In this document: positions 36,934 to 48,539 of the stretch, piece after piece
Layout: every line of letters begins with the position of its first letter
Numbering within the stretch: position 1 is the first letter of the stretch
Assembly (NCBI GenBank): GCA_023101725.1
Contig: JALJCO010013448.1
Location: 124,001-188,000 of the forward strand
DNA: 64,000 nucleotides
Source: Atherinomorus stipes
Lineage: Eukaryota > Chordata > Actinopteri > Atheriniformes > Atherinidae
Direction: 5' to 3'
Notes under the pieces: generated by a model
Database searches by the model: none
The model's input: only the letters and a program-made list of their open reading frames with translations
What the model was told of the DNA's origin: nothing
Translations under genes and position numbers: made by a program

Positions 36934-37283
36934 TCAAATGCCGCCCAGTCAGTCCTTTGATGTGAAATTAGCTTCTCGTTTGTACTCGATCAGATTGTGC
37001 GGGTAACAACACGTAATTGGAAAGTTTCACCCAGTTTCACCCGGGGGGGGGGGGGGCATATGCCTTTAAGTTATAACTGATTTGCCTCGGTTGTTCTGTG
37101 GGTGATTGTTATTAATGACAGGCTAGCAGATTCCTATTGACTTCCACTAGCATTAGCATCGGCGACTTCCTGGAACTAGAATAACGGGATGAAATATGTT
37201 GAAACCGTCTCCTCTGATTCGTCGTATCCTGGCTCGCTTGTAAATGAGGCCCTATGTCAAACATCCGGAACTTCCCCTTTAAG

Positions 37284-38200
37284 ACAACAAGGAAAAAAAC
37301 AAGGGCATGAAGTGGCGAATGAAGGATGTGCTGCAGCAGAGATAGACGAAGCTGAGAGGATGGGGGCTCACGGGGGAGGGGCTCAGCGTGGTACTTACAA
37401 CTGACACACAGCCACAGGACACAGGCTGCAATTAGAATCAGAGCAACACTAATCAAAGCTGATCTGCAGCCGGCTGCGGGGGGGGGGGCATCCGCAGTCC
37501 TGTCACACACTGACAATCACATTCACTTCACCCTCAGTTCAGGTCTTTCTTTCAAAACATCATGCAAAACTCCTTTTTTCCCTCCTCTGTGATAAGTTCA
37601 CTATCACAGTGAACATTTACGGAGATGAAATCCAAACGTTTGCAGCGTCCCTGGCAGCTGCCGCGCGACGAGTATCAGCCCGGCTACACAACATGTCCTT
37701 TATCCGTCCATCTTACAGTTTCCTACCGCAGGGCTGTCAATCATAACGCACAGAAGTGACTCTCGCAGATCATATCGAGGTCCACTGTGGGCGAAGAAAG
37801 GTATCGCAAATGTCAAACAGGAAAAGGGACAGTTAGGAGATTTGCATGCTGATAAAAGCGTCACAAATGTGCTCCGGATATCTGAAGATACAACAGCTTA
37901 AAGATGATATAAGGACGAGTAGAGAGGTTTGGGATGGGAGGGGGCAACTATTTACACATTAATCAGTAAAACACGCATCACGTATGTCGCCTCATTCTAA
38001 TCTTTACTACGAAAAGAAGGATGAAAATCTAATTTATCCATCCCTGATTCCAAAAATCAGAAATCAGTAAAACATCAATCAAACATAAATAATTAATCTC
38101 ATCTACATATTTCATTCTTAAAAGAACTTAAACAACATAAATGATGAAAGTGAGATATTTTATCAATTCATGGAAAATATTCCTGTGAACTGATAAAAGC
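37284..38200. other. Intron sequence, no gene seen
   Basis: Contains a G run near 37,479 and the AT-rich left flank of 49-bp array 2, in which GGAAAATATTC is shared with the flank of array 1. No exon was recognised. Confidence 0.4.
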
Positions 38201-38201
38201 A

Positions 38202-38795
38202 AAACGTCTGTAAAAAGTAGTTCCAGGGTGATGTTTACCATCGTGTAGTAACACGTCTGTAAAAAGTAGTTCCAGGGTGATGTTTACCATCGTGTAGTAA
38301 CACGTCTGTAAAAAGTAGTTCCAGGGTGATGTTTACCATCGTGTAGTAACACGTCTGTAAAAAGTAGTTCCAGGGTGATGTTTACCATCGTGTAGTAACA
38401 TGTCTGTAAAAAGTAGTTCCAGGGTGATGTTTACCATCGTGTAGTAACACGTCTGTAAAAAGTAGTTCCAGGGTGTTGTTACCATCGTGTAGTAACATGT
38501 CTGTAAAAAGTAGTTCCAGGGTGATGTTTACCATCGTGTAGTAACACGTCTGTAAAAAGTAGTTCCAGGGTGATGTTTACCATCGTGTAGTAACACGTCT
38601 GTAAAAAGTAGTTCCAGGGTGATGTTTACCATCGTGTAGTAACACGTCTGTAAAAAGTAGTTCCAGGGTGATGTTTACCATCGTGTAGTAACACGTCTGT
38701 AAAAAGTAGTTCCAGGGTGATGTTTACCATTGTGTAGTAACACGTCTGTAAAAAGTAGTTCCAGGGTGATGTTTACCATCGTGTAGTAACACGTC
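38202..38795 (+). repeat. 49-bp minisatellite, array 2 (about 12 copies)
   Basis: Same unit and orientation as array 1, but more homogeneous: most units are identical apart from an occasional acatgtctg or attgtgtag change. The array ends 0.33 kb from the pard3 exon at 39,128. Confidence 0.97.
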
Positions 38796-38854
38796 ACGTG
38801 GATGCAGTATGTGGTCCAGCTGAAAACTGCAAGGCCAACGTTGCCTTAACCTGA

Positions 38855-38960
38855 TTAGATATTAAAATCTCCTCCTATTATTATTTTCCACCCTTTGTTG
38901 CTCCTGTTCCACCTTTTCACAGACGTGTTGCTGCATCAGATTCACAATCAGACTGGATAT
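38855..38960. mobile_element. Fragment of the dispersed element that hosts the 49-bp repeat
   Basis: TATTAAAATCTCCTCCTATT through gacgtgttgctgcatcagattcacaatcag matches 25,635-25,720. It is oriented opposite to array 2 beside it, unlike the flanks of arrays 1 and 3. Confidence 0.7.
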
Positions 38961-39115
38961 CATTAAATTCTGCTTTGTTTTTCTCTTTTTTACATCACAC
39001 ACAGCATCCCTACTTATTGGAATCAGGTGTTGTGTTAAGCTAACGTCCGATCATTCTTTAATGATGCCATGTTGAAGCAAGGCCAGAACGTCATGCGACG
39101 CTAGTTTTCATGCTA

Positions 39116-39999
<884 letters not shown>

Positions 40000-40187
40000 T
40001 CATTTAGATCTTCAATGGAGAAGTAGTACAGATGAATATTTACCATGAAAAGTAAAACGCAGCATCTGAACGGAGCAGGAAAGTCAGTAAATGAGTAGTC
40101 TGTGGATTATTTGCTTGTTTCTTAAATTTCACACTGTTCGAAAGTCGGTTTATGTCCCAGTAGGATGAGTTAGAGAGGGAAAAACAC

Positions 40188-40760
40188 TTCACACTCAGAA
40201 ACAGAGGTACAAGACAGGAACATTTGTGTACCTGTACGTACATTTATTACAAATGTTCTCTCAAAAGTACAATATTGGTCTTTATGAGGCCAGAAGTACC
40301 TATATACTATGAAAAAGGGTACAAAGTAATATAAAGTACAAATTGTACCATTTCAACCCTAAGGGTACCTGCAGCATTGAAAAATGTGTGTAGCTTGTAC
40401 AATAACTATAAATAGCAGTACTTCTAAACAGTAGTATAATTATAGTTATTATATTATGATTTTCATAATAATCATAGTAATACTTATATGTGTGTATAAT
40501 TATATCCGTGTTTGACCTAATATTTATATAATTATTATTAATTTATTATTAGCATCTTTGATTGTTGTCATAATCTCTATTTTATTGACTTTTATTCATC
40601 ATTTTTAATTGGTTTAATTGTACTTTATTAACTCATACAGCTTGATAAGGTACAAAAATGGACCATGAAGGTACAGAAATGTCTTTTAGAAAGGACCCCC
40701 CCAGCAACAAGCTTTGGACCCTTTTAAGTACAAATTGGTACCTCTATTTTTGAGTGTGTA
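40188..40760. mobile_element. TA-flanked 0.58-kb MITE, copy C (inverted)
   Basis: Reverse-oriented relative to copies A and B. It ends TTTTTGAGTGTGTA at 40,760, and the next base begins a Tc1-like element, so the two abut at one TA dinucleotide. Confidence 0.9.
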
Positions 40761-42903
40761 TACTGCCAAAAACAATTCGCTCACCCATCCAGATGATGGA
40801 ATCAGGTGTTCCATCACTTCCATGTCCACAGGTGTATAAATGAAGCAGCTCGGCATGCAGACTGTTTCTACAAACGTGTGAAAGAATGTGTCGCTCTCAG
40901 GAATCAGTGAATTCCAGCGTGGAACTGTGATAGGATGCCACCTGTGCAGCAATCCAGTGGTGAAATTTCCTCCTAAATATTCCACAGTCAGCTGTCAGCT
41001 GGATTATAAGAAAATGGAAGTGTTTGGGAACGACAGCAACTCAGCCACAAAGTGGTTGTCCACGTAAACTGATGGAGCAGGTCAGCGTATAAGGCCGGAT
41101 GGATCAAATGTTTGTGTGTATAAAAATATGAGCTATCTCATTGCTCACACAAAAAAGTTTACAAACTGATCTAACAGCTAAAAGGGTTCGGTCTTTCAAA
41201 AGTGCTAAATAGCACATCTTATCAATTTTGCACTTTTGTTGCTATGAATATGCAATATGGGGCGTTTACACGCAATTGTGCGTGTGATGGGGGGAGAAAA
41301 TATATTAATTTTGCACTCGCAAAGTGATTTATCAACCGTGAGACGCGTTGCCTTGCTGTATTTTTGTATCTATTTTAGTACGTCTGAAAAGCAGGCGCAA
41401 ATGGCAGCTTTGAACACAAAAAGCTTCAGCTTTGGAGGACAGTCCTGGAAAAGCATCTGATTCAAAATAATTTTCACGAGCAGTGAGGACGTGTTGAGTT
41501 CTCATTGTTGAATGCAATAAAGATCACCACAGCAAACACCACCATTTAACACGGGTGTATAATATTCAGGACAAATTAAACAGAACATTTGCAGCCGCTG
41601 CAGCTTAATGAGAACTAAAGTTGCATTAATTATGTTTTTTTATTTCCTCTTTTTGCCAACGTCACACTGACTTGGATTTTAGCAGCTGGACAGGATCACA
41701 GTTGTCTGGCCACTTCTGAGACTCTGCACGGCTACATGTTGTATTCTTTAAATTTTTATATTCATCATACTTATTTTAAATGATATTTTCATCTCCTTCC
41801 TCCACTCATATCTCCCTTTGTGGGTCGTATTTCCTTTTGCACTGTCGTCTCTCACAATTCGCAACACATAAAACCTTCATTTATATCAGGGCGTTTCCAA
41901 CACGTTTTCACCTTCTGTCATTTGCGCCTTCATTCTTAGTAAATCACCAACAAACCGTGGTTCAGGCCCTCACGCAAAATTCCAGATTGCACGGCCAAAT
42001 TACTACACGCAAATTTGGATCTTAATAAATCCGGCTCATAGTAAGAAGAGGTGGCCAACTTTCTGCAGAGTCAATCACTACAGACCTCCAAACTTCATGT
42101 GGCCTTCAGATCAGATCAAGAACAGTGACAGAGAGCTTCATGGAATGGGTTTCCATGGCGACCAGCTGCATCCATCCATACATCACCAAGTGCAATGCAA
42201 AGCGTGGATGCAGTGGTGGAAAGCAGCCGCCACTGGACTCTAGAGCAGTGGAGGCGTTCTCTGGAGGACCAATCACGCTTCTCCATCTGCAATCTGATGG
42301 AGGAGTCTGGGATTGGTGGTTGCCAGGACAACGGTACTTGTCTCACTGCATTGTGCCAAGTGTAAAGTTTGGTGGAGGGGGATTATGGTGTGGGGGTGTT
42401 TTTCAGGAGCTGGGCTTGGCCCCTTAGTTCCAGTGAAAGGAACTCTGAATGCTTCATCATACCAAGACATTCTGGACAATTCCACGCTCCCAACTTTGTG
42501 GGACCAGTTTGGAGCTGGCCCCTTCCTCTTCTACCATGACTGTGCACCAGCGCACAAAGCAGGTCCAGAAAGACCTGGATGCAGAGTCTGGTGTGGAGGA
42601 ACTGGACTGGCCTGCACAGAGTCCTGACCTCAACCCCATAGAACACCTTTGGGATGAATCAGAGCGGAGACTGAGAGCCAGGCCTTCTGGTCCAACATCA
42701 GTGTGACCTCACAAATGTGCTTCTGGAAGATGGTCAAAGATTCCCAGAAACACTCCTAAACCTTGTGGACAGCCTTCCCAGAAGATGAAGCTGTTCTAGC
42801 TGCAAAGGAGGACCAACGTCATGCTGAACCCTCTGGATCAGGAATGGATGTTACTGAAGCTCAGATGTGAGTCAAGACAGGTGAGACAATACTTTTGGCA
42901 ATA
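40761..42903 (+). pseudogene. Dead Tc1-like transposon, split by an insertion
   Basis: The inverted ends TACTGCCAAAAACAATTCGC and its counterpart ending TTGGCAATA frame the remnant of a Tc1-type DDE transposase that would have cut and pasted the element at TA sites. The N-terminal part (40,889 onward, MCRSQESVN-like) and the linker lie left of an inserted element. The catalytic domain lies right, 42,046-42,850: [17 protein letters not shown], [11 protein letters not shown] with a catalytic-position Asp, and [18 protein letters not shown] with the PDLNPIEH block typical of Tc1 elements. Frameshifts separate these pieces into different frames, and one stop follows GLGP. It cannot encode a working enzyme. 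Confidence 0.9.
41093..42036. mobile_element. 0.94-kb non-autonomous element inside the Tc1 remnant
   Basis: The ends GGCCGGATGGATCAAATG and TTGGATCTTAATAAATCCGG are imperfect inverses around GCCGGAT. A second copy lies at 46,811-47,878. Tc1 sequence resumes directly after it (catagtaagaagaggtggcc). Superfamily is undetermined; the target duplication is unclear. Confidence 0.75.
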
Positions 42904-43935
42904 TATTGTATGAGGGTTCATCTTTATCCAACCTATACTATGGGTCAGATAGTTAAGGACAGTCATGGCAGTCAGCAGCAGAATCAGCTGTTTTCTTATG
43001 AGCAAAAACCACATTATCAACTCTGTTGCTTGTCTCACGTGGATTTTCCTTCTGTTGCATCATTTAAAAGGGAAATTAACTGATTTATTGTCAAAAAATA
43101 AAGAAAAAAAAATCCACCAAACACTCATTCACTGCACTTAAAAGCTGTTTATTTTCAGATTTTTAGCCATGTCAGTCTATATATGTGCTGGAAAATGTAT
43201 AAATGAATAAACACCAGTGCACAGCTCTGGCTATGATAACTTAACTTACTTGCCAAAGTTGGAAAATTGAAGATGAAGCCCACTGTTGCATTAGAAAACA
43301 ACAACAAATAAACAAATAACAGTGAATAAAAGAACAGTTATTGTAAGTGGCATGAAAATGGAAATTAGGGACACTGAGTAACAAAGAGACGAATGAACCA
43401 GGATAAGACAAGAATGGACGACAAGCTCAGGACTGACGTCCTCAATTGGCCAAAGTGGGAAACTGAAAGCCTCTAATTCCTTTTCATCCCCATGATTGGA
43501 GGAACGGGAGGTTACCGGAGAACTCTGGAAATCCCACACAGCCGTTTGATGCTCAGCAGCACAATGTCGTCTCATGTTCAGGACTTACACCCTCCTCATA
43601 TGTTCAATCAGATTAGTTTCTGCATCGTGTTTTTGTGTGATTCTCAAATTATGGTTAAATCTGGCATCAAATGATACACAATGACAAGAATCAGCTTAAC
43701 AGGAGAACGGTGAGTTCGGCAAATACTCGTCAGTCTCACTTTGTCAGCATTTCAGATCAAAAACAAATTAACACATTTTAAAAAGTGGAAAAACTCTAAT
43801 TTTTTGGGAGGGGGGTAGCTTAGACGATGATTGCACCGTACTGTGTTTAACATACTGTGTAGAAATTTGGGGGTCAACATGTAAAGCTTATTCACAACCA
43901 CTATTTGTTTTACAAAAAAGGGCCCTGAAAACCAT
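42904..43935. other. Intron sequence, no gene seen
   Basis: Mostly AT-rich. A plus-strand gttac/minus-strand donor-like motif near 43,512 was examined but gives no recognisable exon. Confidence 0.4.
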
Positions 43936-44551
43936 AAATGAGTAAGGATTACACGAGGAGCCGTGCATTACACCGTTTTAATGCACGACGCAGAGTCTAG
44001 AATGCAGCATTCTTCTTCCTCTGCCAAGTGCGTTAAAACGGTGCAATACACGGCTCCTCGTTGTTCAATCCGCTTTTACCATGGTCCCACAAAGTGAACA
44101 TTTTATGACCATTTGGTCCATTTGGTGGTTTGTTCCACCATTTGCTACAAATATGGCATCCTCCATTTGTGCACCAACCAGCAAGTAGATATAAATGGGT
44201 CCTTAGGTCTCTCCGGTGCTTTCCTCTCGGGGGCCGTCTGTCCGGGGTGGCGTTGGCCAATTGGATGCAGTATCACTGGTGCCTTGGTGGGGGTTGGTCT
44301 TCCATCACGCCTCCCCTGGGCACCTGGGCCGCTGCGGTTACGGTTGCTGTGCCGCCCCGGTGCAGACGGCTCCTCTGATGGGGTTCCCTCACTTTTTCCA
44401 TCTGTACTCAGCCTCAGGTAGATTGATGTACAATTTCTTTTTTTTTTTTTTTTTTTTTTTTGGGGGGGGGGGGGGGGGGGCAGTGGACGGGCGGGAATGT
44501 TTTTAAACTGTAAAGCGCTTTGAGTCGCGTAACCTGCTGGAAAAGCGCTTC

Positions 44552-44582
<31 letters not shown>

Positions 44583-44915
44583 AATGATTCATTCTAAGAA
44601 AATAAACTTGTAACATGTATTTTAGTGCAGCAATTACACATCAATAGAATCACAGTTTTGAATTGCATATCATATTTTTCTGCCACTGACATTTGATTTT
44701 TTTTTACATACTGTACCTTTAAACATGTTTAGCGAGTTTAATAAAGTGAATCAACATTTGTCATAAAATGTTTCTTCTGTGGGACCAGGGTATAAGCGGA
44801 TTAAAAAACTCGGATCTGTGCATTATACAGTTTAATGCACTTCGAAGAGGAACATAACGCCGCTGCGCGTCGTGCATTAAAACTGTATAATGCACAGATC
44901 CGAGTTGCTTAAGCC
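43935..44915. mobile_element. Element with two self-palindromic inverted ends
   Basis: Each end is itself a hairpin: 43,945-44,060 (GAGGAGCCGTGCATTACACC paired with its inverse) and 44,805-44,905 (CTCGGATCTGTGCATTATAC paired with its inverse). The two ends are related in inverted orientation. Both are followed inward by a GTGGGACCA-type block and TCATAAAATG. A LINE/SINE-like repeat lies inside. Confidence 0.7.
44195..44585 (+). mobile_element. LINE/SINE-type retroelement with (GATT)n tail
   Basis: GC-rich body (ctctccggtgctttcctctc ... gggccgctgcggttacggtt), a T-run plus G-run (44,438-44,480), then AAAGCGCTTTGAGTCGCG, a tail of the form aaagcgctt-cataaataaag, and four GATT repeats. It resembles a common percomorph retroposon 3-prime end; the exact family is not known to me. 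Confidence 0.65.
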
Positions 44916-44919
44916 TCAG

Positions 44920-46810
44920 CTGTAGAGGTGGGGCTAAGAAAGACGACGGATGTTAATTGGCTGTTGTCTCGCCGTTTATCGGTTATTGTTTAGCGTTGGT
45001 CAGCTGTGGAATTCACATGACGTCACCTACTCTGATGTCAGAGGTCACATGATTCCAAATCCACGCGGTGTTTGAAGGAGCGTTTTATCCCCCCCCTCTC
45101 CCTTTTTAAGAAACACTTCCTAGTTTTTGTAAACCCAACAGAACAGCTACTGCCTCACCTCAGGGATGATTTTCTGCTGTTACAAAGAACATGAAAGATG
45201 CACTTTACGTTCTTTGGCTTTTACTTTCCAGAAATCTTGAGCGTGGCATCGTGATCGCTCAGACTGAACCGTGCAAAGATCCGTGCCTGTATAGCGTCGG
45301 ACAGACAGGCCAGGTGAGCGCCAGCTGCTGGGATAGAGGCTGAAACGGGGGACAGGAGTGGGAGATAAAGCAGGCAGTGTGTGCTTTTTGCAGATTGAGG
45401 AGTTATTAGGATGCAGCGGTGCGTTCAGGTGCAGGCTCCTTTCAACACCATCTGACTGAGCCCCTATTCTCCTTTCTTTCCCTCTGCTTTCTCCGTCTTG
45501 CTGTCAGAATTGCTGTACATCTGTTCGTACAAGCCTCCAGCCGGGCTTTGTCTGCGACCGGACCCTTTAGTCAATTCAGCCGGCTGGAATCCATTTAATC
45601 ATGCTGCATTTCAGCACCCCTGGTCCTATCACCGACATCGCCGGCTCTTGTCAGGAAATGACCCGTTTCTCTGCCTCGGACTGCTGAATGAGGCGGATAG
45701 GGGGCAGAAAGAATAACAAGGGGGAGAGAATTCGTTATCCCGGGCGGCGGTGGACATAATGCATCAACAGTGTCCCGATCCATATCCTTATCTGGAGTTT
45801 TCAATGGGATCATTTCTAAAGGCTCTGACAGCTGCTATGGGGAGCTACATAAACTCATGAGCTGAATGTCCATCCACTAACGTGCATCACACACGTATAA
45901 TTTCCCCTCTGAAAGGAGCATTTGTGGCTGGACGAGCGTGTGCGTCACTGCAAGAGTAAATCTTTATCTTTGGTCAAGACCTTTTATCAAATTAGTATTA
46001 ATGAATCGTGGCTAAGAGTTACATCGTCAGGCTTTTAGTCCAGCAGCTAAAAATAGCAAGCCGGAAAAAATGACTTTGGCTGAACAGAGTCGGAGCTTTG
46101 AGAGCACGTCGGCTTCCAGAATGATGACAGAATAACCACCTACTCAGAGATGAGCTCTGGGAGTAGAAGACCGAGGCAGGGAATGAGACAGCAGCGTAAC
46201 ATTTTCATCAGACGGGAACAAGCGCCGCGAGCCAAGAATGAGTTTGTCAGGCTGCTTGACAGGCCTTGTTGCTCCAGTTGAACTCATGAAGCGGTGGATT
46301 CGGCTACCTTTGAGCTGCAGAAAAGAGAAAGTCGGCTCATTGTTCAGAGCTCAGGCCCGTGCATGCACCTGGGACGGAGAGCACAAAGGCACCGGCGGCC
46401 GACCGGCTGATGCAACAACTGTAAAAAGGTTACGTTCAGGAAAACCTTCATGCAAAATACATCATTTCTTTTTGGTTTGTTTTATCAGACTTTTCTCAGG
46501 TACAAACAGATAAAAACAGATGAAATCAAAAGTCGACTTTTCTGCAGGTTGCAGGATTATGAAAAGTCCATTTGTCACTCAGTTGGATTCAGCTACGTTT
46601 TGGGATTTTATGCAACGGACCTAAAACTCATGTAAAATCTAAATAAAAGCCTGAATGAAATGATTTGCAAATCTGATGAACATTTTATTCCCCATCCTGT
46701 AAAATCCAGAACAGGATTCACAGTAAACGCAGCAGATATCATAGAAATTTATATGACCAGCAATATGCAAAATAGCCCCGTGCAAGATGGGGACTCGCTG
46801 AAGTCACGTA
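44920..46810. other. Intron sequence with one exon-like segment
   Basis: No recognised coding exon. At 45,232-45,313 a strong acceptor (ttttactttccag) and donor (caggtgagc) on the plus strand bracket 82 open bases; the minus strand is also open. Other open frames (46,238-46,513) have no known similarity. Confidence 0.4.
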
Positions 46811-47878
46811 GGGCCGGATCGATCAAAGGTTTGCATGTATAAAAATGAGAGCTATTTCATTGCACACGCAACAAAAAGGTACGAACTGATCTACTAACAG
46901 CATGCAAAAAGGGTTCCGTATTTCAGAGGTGCTAAACAGCACCTTTCATATTCATATCCATTTACAGTCGTACATCTGCTGCAATGAATATTTAATATGG
47001 GGTGTTTACATGCAATTGTGCAAGTTTGGAGGAGAAAATCGAAATATATTCATTTAGCACTGGCAAAATGATTTATATACTGTGAGATGGATTGTGTGGC
47101 TGGTTTTTTGTGTCTATTTGAGTACGTCTGAAAAGCAGGTGCAAACATGCAGCTTTGCACATAACATGGCTGCAACATCTGAGAGGGACGATCCTGGACA
47201 CACGATTCAAAATCATGTTTCATGAGCAGTGAGGAAAACGTGTAGTTCTCATTGTTGAATTTAATAAAAATCAACGCAGCAAACACCAGTATTAATTATT
47301 CTGGAAAAACCAAACAGAACATTTGCAGCCGCTGCAGCTTAATGTGTCTTTTTATTTCCCCTTTTTGCCAACGTCACATTTTAACTTGGATTTTAGCAGC
47401 TGGACAGGATCACATCACCTGGCAGCGCGAGCTGCTGGAGCCGTTGGTTTTGTGCCAAAGAGCGCACCTCGTGCGTAACAGATGTCAGAGACCACGTTTG
47501 AGGCTGCAGACACTTTCATGTGTTCAGAAACTCCTGATCCATGTCCTCATAAACTGGACACTTCTGATACTCTGCAGGATACCTGTTGTATTTTTAGTAT
47601 TTTTCACATTCTTCATACTAACTTTAAATTATATCTTCATTTCTCTCCATCTCCATCCTCATCGGGGGTCGTATTTCTTTTCCGTTGTCGTCTCTTGCAG
47701 TTCTCCACGCTGCAAACCTAATTTATGTCGGGCGTTTTAATACACGTGTGCACCCGCTGTCATCGGTGCGATCATTCTTTGTAAATGACCTGCAAACCGT
47801 GGTTCAGCCCCTCATGCAGAGTTTTAGATTGCATGGGCAAATTCCTGCATGTGCATTTGGATCTTAGTAGGTGCAGCC
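46811..47878. mobile_element. Second copy of the GCCGGAT-ended element
   Basis: It starts GGCCGGATCGATCAAAGG and ends near gcatttggatcttagtaggt. Collinear with 41,093-42,036 along its length (gcaccttt..., tgaaaagcaggtgcaaa, ccgtggttcagcccctca). Slightly longer than the first copy, with no common coding frame. Confidence 0.75.
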
Positions 47879-47882
47879 CATA

Positions 47883-48275
47883 CAGTGGTGGGTTTAAAAG
47901 TAGGGGTCGGGACCCCCATGTGGGTCGCATGGTCATGTCAGGCGGTCAGCAGATAATTGTAAAAAAAATAAGAAAAAAAAAAGAAATACAGAGACTGTAT
48001 TTATTAAATACATTTTGGATCTTTGGGGCTATTAATATTAAAGAATAACTTTCTTATTTTTCAACCTAGACCTTATTTCTAGGAGTATATAAATGTGCAT
48101 TTACTTACCAGTAAAGTTTCTGCATCACTTTGAGTGCTTCGGAAGATATTACGTTGGGTCGCCCTTCGGTGTACGTCCAATAAAACGGCGGAGACGGAGC
48201 AGTCACTATATCAGACATTATCTGCAGCAAAACTCCTTCATTGTATCAGTACTTTAAGTAGAATGAACGAACAAA
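47883..48275 (+). mobile_element. hAT (Charlie-type) left end and body fragment
   Basis: CAGTGGTGGGTTTAAAAGTA followed by ggggtcgggaccccca is a typical hAT-Charlie left end. Downstream blocks are shared with 3.7-3.8 kb and 5.13-5.19 kb. The right terminus was not identified. Confidence 0.5.
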
Positions 48276-48290
48276 GTACTGTTGTCCTAA

Positions 48291-48374
48291 CACAGTAACA
48301 CAATAGAATACGTTTTACAATATAAAAGACTAAAATATGAAATATAAAAGAAGGAAAAGGAAAGAATACCTATC

Positions 48375-48459
<85 letters not shown>

Positions 48460-48537
48460 TTCTTTTTCTTTTTCCTTCTTTTATATTTCATATTTTAGTC
48501 TTTTATATTGTTAAAAGTATTTTATTGTGTTACTGTG
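48291..48537. repeat. Inverted repeat with 77-79-bp arms around (TA)n(GA)n
   Basis: The left arm (48,291-48,367, e.g. CAATATAAAAGACTAAAATA) is the near-perfect inverse of the right arm (48,459-48,537). The loop is a long TA run followed by a GA run (about 48,378-48,456). Confidence 0.9.
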
Positions 48538-48539
48538 TT

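Larger units (their letters stand above)
35205..37283. mobile_element. Large foldback element carrying two nested MITEs
   Basis: The outer arms (35,205-35,417 and about 37,072-37,283) are inverse: ttgacatagggcctcattta near 35,236 pairs with its inverse near 37,240. Inner arms (35,878-36,265 and about 36,270-36,354 plus 36,934-37,070) pair too, for example CAATCACAGGGAAGCACCG against CGGTGCTTCCCTGTGATTG (one mismatch, near 36,310). Removing the elements at 35,419-35,877 and 36,355-36,933 restores two arms of roughly 0.6 kb. A fragment of the outer arm lies near 4,420. Confidence 0.82.

Noticed and set aside
45225..45327. Minus-strand candidate pard3 exon (103 bp)
   Set aside because: Its end phase does not fit the phase-0 start of the exon at 39,948, and its peptide does not match Par-3.
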